Shown: piece by piece, positions 1-7,560 of the stretch
How positions within the stretch are numbered: position 1 is the stretch's first letter
Layout: every line of letters starts with the position of its first letter
Source of the DNA: Bin87 sp965208015
GTDB taxonomy: Bacteria; Chloroflexota; Dehalococcoidia; Lucifugimonadales; UBA3495
DNA length: 64,000 bases
Direction of reading: 5' to 3'
Assembly: GCA_965208015.1 (NCBI GenBank)
Contig: OZ242308.1
Span: 868,001 to 932,000 of the forward strand
Made by a program: the position numbers and the translations under genes
The notes under the pieces: generated by a model
Database searches by the model: none
Seen by the model: only the letters and a program-made list of their open reading frames with translations
Told to the model about the DNA's origin: nothing

Positions 1-650
1 AACACGGAGTGATGCACGGCATCGATTGACTGCTCGCCAGAAACGTCGGCGAGCAGTCCGCGCTGGCGGTAGAACTCCAGGACCGGGGCGGTCTCCTGGT
101 GGTAGACAGACAAGCGGTTGGCCACCGCTCCCTCGGTGTCGTCTTCTCTCTGATAGATGTCGCCGCCGTCGGGACAGTCGGCGCACTTCTCGGGCGGCGC
201 ACCGGTGTCGGCGTCGCGCGCATAGGGTCGCTGGCAAGCCCGGCAGATGTAGCGGTTGCTGAGTCGGCGGATCAGCTCACCGTCTTCCACCTGGATGTGG
301 ACCACGCGGTCCAGGCGTTGCCCCTGATTCTCCAGCGCCGCTTCGAGCGCCTGGGCCTGGGCGGTGTTGCGGGGAAAGCCGTCCAGCATGAATCCGACAG
401 AATCGGCAATCCCGCCGATCCGGTCAATAACCATGCCGATGGTGACCTCATCGGGCACCAGCTCGCCGCGGCTCATGTATCCCCGGGCCAATTCGCCCAG
501 TTCCGTGCCGTTGGACAGGTGGTGCCGGAACAGGTCGCCGGAGCTGACGTGCTCTATGTCCAGGCTCTCCTTGAGCAGTTGGGCCTGCGTGCCCTTGCCC
601 GCGCCCGGTGGGCCGAACAGGACCAGCCTGATGCCGTTGGCGGCGGTCAT
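1..650 (-). CDS. adk: adenylate kinase, 3' end outside window
   Basis: Catalyses ATP + AMP = 2 ADP in the cytoplasm. Read on the minus strand from ATG at 650, the frame stays open to base 1, giving about 216 residues of a usual 215-220, so only the last codons are missing. Visible motifs: P-loop GPPGAGKGT near residues 13-21, SSGDLFR, the lid-proximal DGFPR, and a zinc-type LID with CRAC and CADC cysteine pairs around residues 135-155. The start overlaps the secY stop (ATGA), as in the classical spc operon order secY-adk, so translation is probably coupled to SecY. Confidence 0.95.
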   Translation of the reverse strand, partial: MTAANGIRLVLFGPPGAGKGTQAQLLKESLDIEHVSSGDLFRHHLSNGTELGELARGYMSRGELVPDEVTIGMVIDRIGGIADSVGFMLDGFPRNTAQAQALEAALENQGQRLDRVVHIQVEDGELIRRLSNRYICRACQRPYARDADTGAPPEKCADCPDGGDIYQREDDTEGAVANRLSVYHQETAPVLEFYRQRGLLADVSGEQSIDAVHHSV

Positions 651-1978
651 CGCAGGAACCCTTCGTAGTTGCGCATCATGAGCTGGGCTTCCAACTGCCG
701 CAGGGTGTCCAGACCCACGCCGACCATGATGAGGAGGCTGGTGCTGCTGAGGGCGATGGCCTCCACGTTGGTGATCAGCGACGCGATGTAGGGCACGATG
801 GCGATGAAGCCCAGGAACAGCGCACCGCCCATGGTCAGGCGGAGAATGACCCGGTTCAGGTAGTCCTGGGTAGGCCGGCCCGGCCGGATGCCCAGAACGA
901 AGCCGCCGTTGCGCTGGAGGTTCTCGGCGATGTTCTGCTGCTGGAACACGACCAGCGTGTAGAAGAAGGTGAACGCCACCACCAGGAAGAACGCCAGCAC
1001 CCAGTAGATGGGACCGGTGGGGCTGAGAGCCACCTGGAGGTCGGCGGCGAGGTTGCCGACGAAACCGCCGGCGGAGCTGAGGTACTGGGCCACGGTTCCG
1101 GGCAGGATGACGATGGAGAAGGCGAAGATCAGCGGGATCATGCCGGCCGAGTTGATCCGCAGCGGGATGTACGTGGAGCCCGACTGGCGGTACATCTGAC
1201 CGCCCCTGAATATGCTGCGGCCGTACTGCACCGGTATGCGGCGGTGGGCCTCGTTGAACACCACGATCAAGGCGATGATCAGCAGGCCGATGAGCGCGAA
1301 GAAGAAGACGCCGATGATGTTGTCGCGGTCCAGAAAACCTGTGGCCAGCAGTCCGGGGAAGCCCACGACGATGCCGGCAAAGATGATCAGCGAGATGCCG
1401 TTGCCGATGCCGCGCTCGGTGATCAACTCGCCCAGCCAGACCAGGAACATGGTGCCGGCGGTCAGGGACAGGACCGCGGCCAGGGTGGGCAGGAAAGAGT
1501 CCGGGCCGAACCCGACGTTGGTGAGCACACCGGCCTGTTGCAGCAGCACCATCTGGGCAAAGGCTTGGGCAATGGCGATGGGCACCGTACCCCAGTGGGT
1601 GATGCGGTTCATCTTGATGCGTCCGGCTTCGCCCTCCCGCGAGAGGTTTTGCAGCTGGGGAATCACCGGCGTGAGCAGCTGCATGATGATGGACGCGGTG
1701 ATGTATGGGAACACTCCCAGCGCTACGATGCTCATGCGGCTCAGCGCGCCGCCGGAGAAGAGATCGAGGAAGCCGAGGAGCTGGTTGTTGCTGAACAACT
1801 GCTCCAGCGCGGCAGTGTCGAGTCCCGGTATGGGGATGTGGGCGACCAGCCGGTACAGGGCCAGCATCCCCAGGGTGAAGAGGATCTTGGCCCGGAGGTC
1901 GGGCAGGCTGAAAGCGTCGATAGCCGCCTGCACCAGGCGTGGCCAGCGACCTCCTGCCTGGGCCTCAGTTTGAATCAT
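647..1978 (-). CDS. secY: protein translocase subunit SecY
   Basis: Central channel of the Sec translocon in the cytoplasmic membrane. The 443 residues match the usual SecY length. About ten hydrophobic segments are visible. Hallmarks include IPIPGLD after TM1, SRMSIVALGVFPYITASIIMQ at the plug/TM2 region, RGIGNGISLIIFAGI in TM5, and RINSAGMIPLIFA followed by the NIAENLQRNGGFVLGIRPG loop. It lies between rplO and adk in standard spc order and overlaps adk by 3 bases. Confidence 0.97.
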   Translation of the reverse strand: MIQTEAQAGGRWPRLVQAAIDAFSLPDLRAKILFTLGMLALYRLVAHIPIPGLDTAALEQLFSNNQLLGFLDLFSGGALSRMSIVALGVFPYITASIIMQLLTPVIPQLQNLSREGEAGRIKMNRITHWGTVPIAIAQAFAQMVLLQQAGVLTNVGFGPDSFLPTLAAVLSLTAGTMFLVWLGELITERGIGNGISLIIFAGIVVGFPGLLATGFLDRDNIIGVFFFALIGLLIIALIVVFNEAHRRIPVQYGRSIFRGGQMYRQSGSTYIPLRINSAGMIPLIFAFSIVILPGTVAQYLSSAGGFVGNLAADLQVALSPTGPIYWVLAFFLVVAFTFFYTLVVFQQQNIAENLQRNGGFVLGIRPGRPTQDYLNRVILRLTMGGALFLGFIAIVPYIASLITNVEAIALSSTSLLIMVGVGLDTLRQLEAQLMMRNYEGFLR

Positions 1979-2017
1979 GGCGCGCCTTGCCCCGTCAGTC
2001 CCAACCGCTCGCCGAGA

Positions 2018-2464
2018 TTAGAGCTCGGTAACGGTGCCACCGGCCGCTTCGATCTTGGCGCGGGCCGAGGCGGTGAACTTGTGCGCGGCCACGGTCAGGG
2101 GCTGTTGCAGTTCGCCGTCTCCCACCACCTTCACCGGGAGCCTGGTGCGGCGGATGATGCCCAGCTGGTGCAGGAGCTCCGGCGTAACCTGGGTGTTGGC
2201 CTCGAACCGCTCCTGGAGCGTGTCCAGGTCCACCAGGGCGTAATAGGTCTTGTAGCGGTTGTTGAACCCGCGCTTCATGGGCAGACCCTTGATCAGGGGC
2301 ATCTGACCGCCTTCGAAGCCGGGCCGCAGGCCGGGACCGGAGCGGGATTTCTGCCCTTTCAAGCCTCGGCCGGCGTAGCTGCCGCCGCCGGCGGCGTCGC
2401 CTCGGCCCACCCGCTTGCGGGCTCGCCGCGCGCCCTTGGGCGGCGTAATTTCATGTTCCATCAT
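2018..2464 (-). CDS. rplO: 50S ribosomal protein L15
   Basis: Large-subunit protein L15. Of its 148 residues the N-terminal third is the typical basic, glycine-rich segment (RKRVGRGDAAGGGSYAGRGLKGQKSR in two stretches), followed by FEGGQMPLIKGLPMKRGF and a globular C-terminus ending GGTVTEL. It starts two residues early with a double Met; either Met fits. It sits 51 bases after rpmD and 39 bases before secY on the minus strand. Confidence 0.97.
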   Translation of the reverse strand: MMEHEITPPKGARRARKRVGRGDAAGGGSYAGRGLKGQKSRSGPGLRPGFEGGQMPLIKGLPMKRGFNNRYKTYYALVDLDTLQERFEANTQVTPELLHQLGIIRRTRLPVKVVGDGELQQPLTVAAHKFTASARAKIEAAGGTVTEL

Positions 2465-2515
2465 GGTGGCAATCGCTCCCTAAACTATGCGGCCGTAATT
2501 TATTGGGGCAGACCG

Positions 2516-2698
2516 CTATTCGACCGGCTCGACGGTTATCAGGTGCTGGACCTTGTTGACCATCCCTCGAATGGTGGGGCTGTCCTCATGCACGACCGAA
2601 TGGTTCAGCCGCTTGAGCCCCAGCGATTGCACGATCCGGCGCTGGTAGGACGGACGGCCGATGCAGCTTTTCTTCCAGGTGATTTTGATCTGAGCCAT
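2516..2698 (-). CDS. rpmD: 50S ribosomal protein L30
   Basis: Small large-subunit protein L30, 60 residues, the normal bacterial length. It begins MAQIKITWKKSCIGRP and carries the family sequence QRRIVQSLGLKRLN and the conserved HEDSPTIRGMVNKVQHL helix. It sits in the usual order rpsE-rpmD-rplO. No unusual residues are seen. Confidence 0.96.
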   Translation of the reverse strand: MAQIKITWKKSCIGRPSYQRRIVQSLGLKRLNHSVVHEDSPTIRGMVNKVQHLITVEPVE

Positions 2699-2751
2699 TT
2701 GCTTTTTACCTGCCGTCTGCCGCGGACGGGAGACGGGGAGAACTTGCGGGG

Positions 2752-3603
2752 TTAGGATTGTGGGTCGGCCTCTTCAGCGGACGGTGCTTCGACCACGGGT
2801 TCCTCCGCAGCCGGCGGTTCCTCGGTGGCGACGGCCTCCGTGGGTGGTTCGGCTTCGGCGGCGGCGTTCGTTTCAGGAGCCGCCTCGGTGGCGGGAGCGG
2901 GAGCGGCCTCGGCAGCGGGCGCTTCGGCGGCGGGAGCCGGGGTTGCGTCGCTGGCCGGGGCGGATGCGTCCGGCGCAGCGGCTTCGGTGGCTCCGTTGGA
3001 GCCCGCTGTGGTTAGCCCCAGCCGGTTGGCCCGTTCGGTTTCGGGGTCGCGCAGGAGGCTGAGGGCTTCCAGGGTCGCCTGCACAATGTTGATGGGGTTG
3101 CGCGATCCCAGCGACTTGCCCACCACGTCCTGCACGCCGCCCAACTCGAGCATGGCGCGCATTGCGCCGGCGGCGATGATGCCGGTTCCCAGCGGGGCGG
3201 GCTTGATGATGACAATGGACGCGCCCTTGCGGACGGAAATCTCGTGGGGGATGGTGCTGCCCTTGATGGGGATGCTGATGGTGCTGCGGCGGGCCACGGC
3301 GGTTCCCTTGCGCACCGCGTCGGGGATGGCCAGCGCCTTGCCCATGCCGGCGCCCACGCGTCCCTGGCCGTCGCCAACCACCACCAGGGCGTTGAACCGG
3401 AGCCGGCGACCGCCCTTGACCACCTTGGCGATGCGGCGGGTGTGGACCACCCGCTCGTTCATGCCGCCGCTGTCGTCCTCGCGCTGGCGTTGTTCGCGGT
3501 CGCGTCCACGACCGCCGCGGCCTCCGCGACGGTCGGGGCCGCCTTCGCCGCCCCTGCCGCCGGTGTTGCTTCTTGGGCCTCTACGTGATGCGGGAGAAAC
3601 CAT
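2752..3603 (-). CDS. rpsE: 30S ribosomal protein S5 with long low-complexity ends
   Basis: S5 of the small subunit, normally about 165 residues but 283 here. The core runs from roughly residue 48 (MNERVVHTRRIAKVVKGGRR) to about 210, with GAGMGKA and the IPHEISVRKGAS loop. The first 47 residues form an Arg/Gly-rich tail (GGRGG, RRGGRGGRGRDRE). The last 75 or so form an Ala/Pro/Glu-rich acidic tail with few aromatic residues. The ATG shares its last base with the rplR stop. An internal start at the core Met is possible but has no clear RBS. Core call is certain; the role of the tails is unknown. Confidence 0.95.
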   Translation of the reverse strand: MVSPASRRGPRSNTGGRGGEGGPDRRGGRGGRGRDREQRQREDDSGGMNERVVHTRRIAKVVKGGRRLRFNALVVVGDGQGRVGAGMGKALAIPDAVRKGTAVARRSTISIPIKGSTIPHEISVRKGASIVIIKPAPLGTGIIAAGAMRAMLELGGVQDVVGKSLGSRNPINIVQATLEALSLLRDPETERANRLGLTTAGSNGATEAAAPDASAPASDATPAPAAEAPAAEAAPAPATEAAPETNAAAEAEPPTEAVATEEPPAAEEPVVEAPSAEEADPQS

Positions 3604-3962
3604 CAGAATACAAGCCCTCCTTCGCGGGCTGCGTCGGCCAGGGCCTTGACCCGGCCGTGGAACCGGTAGCCGCCACGGTCGAACACCACGGAGGTAACTC
3701 CGGCGGCTCGGGCTCGCTCGGCGACCAGCTTGCCCACGGCGGCCGACGCGGCCGTCTTGGGCGCGGCCTCTTCGCCGCCTACCTCGTGGCTGGATGCGTA
3801 GGCCAGGGTGTGGCCTTCCACGTCGTCAATCACCTGCGCGTAGATGCCTTTCAGGCTGCGGAAGACGCAAAGGCGCGGCCGCTCGGGGGTTCCGTGTACC
3901 TTGTTCCGCACCCGCCGGTGGCGGACGATGCGGAGTTTTCGGGAGTCTTTGTCGCGTGGCAT
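3603..3962 (-). CDS. rplR: 50S ribosomal protein L18
   Basis: L18, which binds 5S rRNA in the large subunit. The 119 residues match the family. It shows RRVRNKVHGTPERPRLCVFRS, then YAQVIDDVEGHTLAYASS and the C-terminal VVFDRGGYRFHGRVKALADAAREGGL. It lies between rplF and rpsE; a 146-base repeat-bearing gap separates it from rplF, and it overlaps rpsE by one base. Confidence 0.97.
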   Translation of the reverse strand: MPRDKDSRKLRIVRHRRVRNKVHGTPERPRLCVFRSLKGIYAQVIDDVEGHTLAYASSHEVGGEEAAPKTAASAAVGKLVAERARAAGVTSVVFDRGGYRFHGRVKALADAAREGGLVF

Positions 3963-4003
3963 TTTACGATTGCTCTCAAACTCTGCTAATTTTTCTCAAA
4001 TTC

Positions 4004-4101
4004 CGTCATTCCGGCGAAAGCCGGAATCCAGTGAACACAAAATAAGGTCAACGTTCTGCTGGCAGTGATTTCCTGGGTTCCTGCTTTCACGGGAACGACG
4101 G
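4004..4101. repeat. pair of inverted dispersed repeats between rplF and rplR (family A)
   Basis: A 98-base segment bounded by two inverted copies of a 28-29 base unit. The left copy (4004-4031) contains the perfect 8-bp hairpin ATTCCGGC-GAAA-GCCGGAAT. The right copy (4073-4101) is a diverged copy in opposite orientation with several changes. A related single copy lies at 6484-6512. The layout (short terminal inverted repeats, no ORF) resembles a MITE or REP doublet lodged in the spc operon. Confidence 0.8.
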
Positions 4102-4108
4102 TATCCAT

Positions 4109-4723
4109 TTACACGGCGCGGCGCGCGGCGGCCTTGCCGGGCTTGAGGCGCAAGACCTCGCCCTGGTACCGGATGCCCTTTTCCTTGTATCGGTTCGGGG
4201 GCCGGACCTTGCGGACCCTAGCGGCCAGCTGTCCCACCTTCTGCTTGTCGACACCGCTGATGTGGACCCGGTTGTTGCCTTCGACCTCCATGGTCAGGCC
4301 CTCTTCCGGGAACACCTCGACGGTGTGGCTGTAGCCAACGCTGAGGGTGATGCCGGCGCCGTTCTGCTGCACGCGGTAGCCGACGCCCATGAGCTCCAGG
4401 GTCCGGCTGTAGCCCTCGGTCACGCCGACAACGGCGTTGGCGATCAGGGACCGAGTCAGGCCGTGCAGCGAGTGGTGGAACTTGCGCTCGGTCATTCTTT
4501 CGACGATAACCTGCCCGTCCTCCACCTTCACGTTGACTTCCGGGTGGTAGCGCTGGATCACCTCGCCGCGCGGGCCGGTGACCTTGATGCCGCCGTAGAG
4601 GACCTCAGCCTGAACCCCTGGGGGCAGAGGTATGGGCTGACGTCCGATGCGGGACAGTGGTTTTTCGGTGGGCGGCACACGCTCGGCGACGCCGACACTG
4701 ACGGGTATCTCGTTACCAGACAT
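4109..4723 (-). CDS. rplF: 50S ribosomal protein L6
   Basis: L6 of the large subunit, near the sarcin-ricin loop. It has 204 residues versus about 180 usual. The canonical N-terminus SRIGRQPIPLPPGV begins near residue 24, so a 23-residue leader precedes it. An RBS-like GGAGAG before the 4723 ATG supports this start, and the only start-like codon at the canonical position is CTG. The two L6 repeats follow, with GVGYRVQ and the C-terminal KVRPPNRYKEKGIRYQGE signature. It overlaps the rpsH end by 11 bases. Confidence 0.94.
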   Translation of the reverse strand: MSGNEIPVSVGVAERVPPTEKPLSRIGRQPIPLPPGVQAEVLYGGIKVTGPRGEVIQRYHPEVNVKVEDGQVIVERMTERKFHHSLHGLTRSLIANAVVGVTEGYSRTLELMGVGYRVQQNGAGITLSVGYSHTVEVFPEEGLTMEVEGNNRVHISGVDKQKVGQLAARVRKVRPPNRYKEKGIRYQGEVLRLKPGKAAARRAV

Positions 4724-5111
4724 AACAGACCAACTCTCCTCCGATGCCTTTGCGCCAGGCCTCGTATCCGGTCATCATTCCCTGGGAGGTGGAGATAATA
4801 GCGATGCCCAACCCGCCGTAGACCCGGGGTATCTCGCCCCGGCCGACGTGCACGCGCAGTCCCGGCTTGCTGATCCGGCGCAGGCCGCGAATGGCGTTGG
4901 TGTCGTCGTCCTTGTAGGTGAGGTGGATCCGCATGGTGGGGAATTTCTGGTTGCGCGCCAGGTCCCAGTCGCGGATGTAGCCCTGCGCCTTCAGGATGTC
5001 GGCGATGGCGACCTTCATCTTGGACTGAGGGACCAGCACCGTTTGGTGCCGGGCCTGGATTGCGTTGCGAATGCGCGTCAGCATATCGGCAACCGGATCG
5101 TTAATGGGCAT
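4713..5111 (-). CDS. rpsH: 30S ribosomal protein S8
   Basis: S8 of the small subunit, binding the central domain of 16S rRNA. Its 132 residues are a normal length. It starts MPINDPVADMLTRIRNAIQA and ends with the conserved GLGIAIISTSQGMMTGYEAWRKGIGGELVCYVW region (two stretches). It lies after rpsN and overlaps rplF by 11 bases, consistent with coupled translation. Confidence 0.97.
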   Translation of the reverse strand: MPINDPVADMLTRIRNAIQARHQTVLVPQSKMKVAIADILKAQGYIRDWDLARNQKFPTMRIHLTYKDDDTNAIRGLRRISKPGLRVHVGRGEIPRVYGGLGIAIISTSQGMMTGYEAWRKGIGGELVCYVW

Positions 5112-5128
5112 TGCGGAACGGCTCCTTG

Positions 5129-5162
5129 AAAATCCTGTCTATCCTGTGCATCGGTGTAAATA
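5129..5162. repeat. half copy of dispersed repeat (family B) between rpsH and rpsN
   Basis: The gap holds an AATCCTGTCTATCCTGTGCA string that resembles the arms of the family-B elements at 8027-8117 and 28015-28097. No partner arm is present here, so it reads as a half element or remnant. Confidence 0.5.
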
Positions 5163-5167
5163 GGGCC

Positions 5168-5473
5168 TTACAGGCTGGCCTTGCGCACGCCGGGGAGCAG
5201 GCCGTCCAGCGCCATTTCCCGGAAGGAGATGCGCGACAGGCCGAAGTGGCGGATGTAGCCGCGTGGCCGCCCGGTGGCGCCGTCCCGGTTCCGGATGCGG
5301 TTGGGGTTAGCGTCGTGGGGCAACAGGGCCAGTTTCTGACGGGCGTCGAAACGCTCGCGGGGGGAACGGGACAGGTCCCGCGCCTCGGCCAGCAATTCGG
5401 CGCGTTGGGCCGCGTATTTGGCGACGGTTTGCTTGCGTCGTTCGTTCTTTACGATGGAAGATTTCTTTGCCAA
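5168..5473 (-). CDS. rpsN: 30S ribosomal protein S14, zinc-free long form
   Basis: S14 of the small subunit. It is the 101-residue long form; there is no CxxC zinc ribbon, unlike the about 61-residue zinc-binding form often found at this position. Signature segments are MAKKSSIVKNERRKQ, PRERFDARQKLALLP and the C-terminal NRDGATGRPRGYIRHFGLSRISFRE stretch (two parts). It lies between rplE and rpsH. Confidence 0.96.
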   Translation of the reverse strand: MAKKSSIVKNERRKQTVAKYAAQRAELLAEARDLSRSPRERFDARQKLALLPHDANPNRIRNRDGATGRPRGYIRHFGLSRISFREMALDGLLPGVRKASL

Positions 5474-5528
5474 GGTTCTTGTCTCCCTGTGCCTGGCTTA
5501 CGGCTGCGCACTCACTGGTCGGGCGAGT

Positions 5529-6176
5529 CTACTGCCGGACGAAAGGCATGTCGAAGTGTTCGAGCAGGCGCGCCGCCTCGGCGTCGTTGGTCGCGCTGGT
5601 GGTGATGGTCACCTGGAGCCCGCGCAGCCGGTCGATGCTGTTGTAATCGATTTCCGGGAACACTATCTGTTCGCGAAGGCCCAGGGAGAAGTTGCCCCGG
5701 CCGTCGAAACCGTTGCGCGAAATGCCGCGGAAGTCGCGGATGCGCGGCAAGGCCGTGATGATCAGGCGTTCCAGGAAGTAGTACATGCGATCACCGCGCA
5801 GGGTGACAGCGGTGCCGATGGGGTTGCCCTGGCGCACCTTGAACCCGGCGATGGACCGGCGGGCGCGGGTGATGACCGGCTTCTGACCCGAGATGGTGGT
5901 CAGGTCCCGGACGGCGCTCTCCATGGCGCGGCCGTTGGTCAGGGCCTCGCCCAGGCCGATGTTCAGGTTGATCTTGGTAACCCGGGGCACCTGCATGGGG
6001 CTGGTGTACCCAAACTCGGACACCATGGCCGGGACGATCTCGTCCCGGAAGCGGATCTTGAATGCTGGAGGCGGCAGTTCCGTCGGCTCGGCGCCGTTGG
6101 ATGCTGTCTCTTCCTGCCGGCGCCGCTGGCGGCGGCCTCCGCCCGGTTCGGTTCTTTCCTGCTGGTCAGTAGCCAT
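5529..6176 (-). CDS. rplE: 50S ribosomal protein L5
   Basis: L5 binds 5S rRNA and contacts the P-site tRNA. I chose ATG at 6176, which has GGGAGTG just upstream, giving 215 residues. A GTG at 6200 overlapping the rplX stop would add eight. Even so, an about 40-residue basic/Gln-rich N-terminal tail precedes the family start FRDEIVPAMVSEFGYTSPMQVPRV. Core motifs: KINLNIGLGEA, ITGQKP-like TISGQKPVITRARRSIAGFKVR, and the RDFRGISRNGFDGRGNFSLGL loop (two stretches). Confidence 0.94.
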   Translation of the reverse strand: MATDQQERTEPGGGRRQRRRQEETASNGAEPTELPPPAFKIRFRDEIVPAMVSEFGYTSPMQVPRVTKINLNIGLGEALTNGRAMESAVRDLTTISGQKPVITRARRSIAGFKVRQGNPIGTAVTLRGDRMYYFLERLIITALPRIRDFRGISRNGFDGRGNFSLGLREQIVFPEIDYNSIDRLRGLQVTITTSATNDAEAARLLEHFDMPFVRQ

Positions 6177-6196
6177 GGGAATCACTCCCGAGAGGA

Positions 6197-6469
6197 TCAC
6201 TCGTCCCGATTGCGGAACTGGGTGCTCGGTTCGGTGTAGTTGCTCTGGATGAGCTTGATGTTGGAGATGTGGATGGAGGCTTCCTGCTGCACGCGGCCGC
6301 CCTGCCGGATGCCGGGGCGCGGCTTGTAGTGCTTGGTCACCATGTTGACGCCCTCGACGATGACCCGGTTCTTTTCGGGCACCATGTTCAGGACGCGGCC
6401 GGTCTTGCCCTTGTCCTTGCCGGCGATGACCAGCACGTCGTCGCCGCGGCGAATTTTAGTCCTGGCCAT
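6197..6469 (-). CDS. rplX: 50S ribosomal protein L24
   Basis: L24, an assembly initiator protein with a KOW motif. The start is the ATG at 6469, preceded by GGAGGTGGTGTG, giving 90 residues that open MARTKIRRGDDVLVIAGKDKGKTG (KOW). A longer in-frame reading upstream is translated repeat DNA and is rejected. Unlike most spc operons, it does not directly abut rplN: a 74-base insertion carrying a copy of its own start region intervenes (see 6452-6557). Confidence 0.95.
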   Translation of the reverse strand: MARTKIRRGDDVLVIAGKDKGKTGRVLNMVPEKNRVIVEGVNMVTKHYKPRPGIRQGGRVQQEASIHISNIKLIQSNYTEPSTQFRNRDE

Positions 6470-6557
6470 CACACCACCTCCGGCTGGATTCCGGCTTTCG
6501 CCGGAATGACGGGAAAGATGGGGCAAATTTTAGTCCTCGCCATCACACCACCTCCGG
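6452..6557. repeat. 32-bp direct duplication flanking a family-A hairpin repeat
   Basis: Bases 6452-6483 and 6526-6557 are the same 32-mer with one mismatch (G/C). Between them lie 42 bases containing a family-A unit (6484-6512) with the perfect hairpin ATTCCGGC-TTTC-GCCGGAAT at 6488-6507. The duplicated segment covers the rplN stop, the RBS and the first six codons of rplX. It looks like an insertion with a long flanking duplication. Confidence 0.9.
6469..6543 (-). CDS. 24-codon ORF made by a repeat insertion between rplN and rplX
   Basis: The ATG at 6543 overlaps the rplN stop (TGATG) and is preceded by the duplicated GGAGGTGGTGTG. The reading starts MARTKI, copied from L24, runs through the inverted repeat, and ends PEVV-stop, copied from L14. 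Its TGA overlaps the true rplX ATG in the same TGATG arrangement. The peptide is probably not functional itself; it may keep ribosomes coupled from rplN to rplX. Confidence 0.6.
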   Translation of the reverse strand: MARTKICPIFPVIPAKAGIQPEVV

Positions 6558-6911
6558 CGCCAGGGACACGATGCGCATGAAGCCCTTGTCGCGCAGCTCG
6601 CGGGCGACCGGGCCGAAGATGCGGGTGCCTCGGGGCAACTGGTTGTCGTTGATCAGCACGGCGGCGTTGTCGTCGAACTTGATGTAGGTGCCGTCGGGGC
6701 GAAGCAGGGGCGCGGCCTGTCGGACGACGACCGCCTTGACCACCGATCCCTTGCGCACCGGGGAGTTGGGGATGGCTTCGCGCACGGTGCAGACGATGAT
6801 GTCGCCCACCGAAGCGTACTTGCGCCGGCTGGAGCCGGGAATATTGATGAGCCGGATGCGTCGCGCGCCGCTGTTGTCGGCTACGTGCAGCCTGGTGTAA
6901 CTCTGGATCAT
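6543..6911 (-). CDS. rplN: 50S ribosomal protein L14
   Basis: L14, at the subunit interface. 122 residues, the standard length. It opens MIQSYTRLHVADNSGARRIRLI (family MIQ..T.L.VADNSGA), with KGSVVKAVVVR and DDNAAVLINDNQLPRGTRIFGPVARELR following. The final codons (PEVV) and stop fall in the 32-base segment duplicated at the rplN-rplX junction. The start lies one base from the rpsQ stop. Confidence 0.97.
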   Translation of the reverse strand: MIQSYTRLHVADNSGARRIRLINIPGSSRRKYASVGDIIVCTVREAIPNSPVRKGSVVKAVVVRQAAPLLRPDGTYIKFDDNAAVLINDNQLPRGTRIFGPVARELRDKGFMRIVSLAPEVV

Positions 6912-7295
6912 TTACGCATCCTCGTCGTCATCGGTATCTTCTTCGGCGATGTCGTCAATCGTCATCGCGTCATCGTCTTCTGCGTCCGCCACCGGCTCGA
7001 TCACCGCGTCGCCTTCCAGTTCAATGGCCTGGACATCGGCTACCTGGCGCCGGGACAGGATCTCCAGGAGCCGCCAGTGCTTGGTGCGTGAAATGGGTCG
7101 GGTTTCCTGGATGCGCACCGTGTCGCCGATCCGGCACTGACTTTCGGGGTCGTGGACGTAGAAGCGGGTCACGCGGCGCATCTGCTTGCGGTAGACGCGG
7201 TGGCGCTGCTTCCACACCAATTCCACGACGGCGGTCTTGTCCATCCGGGTGCTCACCACGGAGCCCACCCGGACCTTTCGCATTGTCTTGGCCAT
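6912..7295 (-). CDS. rpsQ: 30S ribosomal protein S17 with acidic C-terminal tail
   Basis: S17, a primary 16S rRNA binding protein. Family core: GSVVSTRMDKTAVVELVWKQRH, YVHDPESQCRIGDTVRIQETRPISRTKHWRL (in parts). It has 127 residues against about 85 usual. The extra 40 or so are strongly acidic (EPVADAEDDDAMTIDDIAEE then DTDDDEDA). The start abuts nothing; the stop is directly followed by rplN. Confidence 0.95.
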   Translation of the reverse strand: MAKTMRKVRVGSVVSTRMDKTAVVELVWKQRHRVYRKQMRRVTRFYVHDPESQCRIGDTVRIQETRPISRTKHWRLLEILSRRQVADVQAIELEGDAVIEPVADAEDDDAMTIDDIAEEDTDDDEDA

Positions 7296-7360
7296 TAAGA
7301 TAGTCCTGAAAGTTCTGTTACGGCACGGAGAGTGTAGCGGTTACGTCGAGCCGCGAGCTG

Positions 7361-7552
7361 CTATTGAAGCTGGCGCTCGCGCAGGCAGGTGAGCATCCGC
7401 GCGATATCCTTGCGGGTCTTGCGGGGCTGGTTGGTGTCGGTGAGCTGGTTGACGGCGTCGCGGAAGCGGAGGTTCATCAGTTCCCGGTAGGACTTCTGCA
7501 ACTCTTCTTCGATCTGCTGGTCGGTCAGCGCCCGTATTTCGTACATCTTCAT
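7361..7552 (-). CDS. rpmC: 50S ribosomal protein L29
   Basis: L29 at the peptide exit site. Starting at ATG 7552 gives 63 residues, MKMYEIRALTDQQIEEELQK, with the family helix ELMNLRFRDAVNQL and KTRKDIARMLTCLRER. An AAGGTG lies nine bases upstream. A GTG four codons earlier overlaps the rplP stop and is a possible alternative. Usual order rplP-rpmC-rpsQ. Confidence 0.94.
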   Translation of the reverse strand: MKMYEIRALTDQQIEEELQKSYRELMNLRFRDAVNQLTDTNQPRKTRKDIARMLTCLRERQLQ

Positions 7553-7560
7553 AGCGGCTA

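Noticed and set aside
6470..6526. 19-residue N-terminal extension of rplX
   Set aside because: It is translated repeat DNA; the family start MARTKI at 6469 has its own strong RBS.
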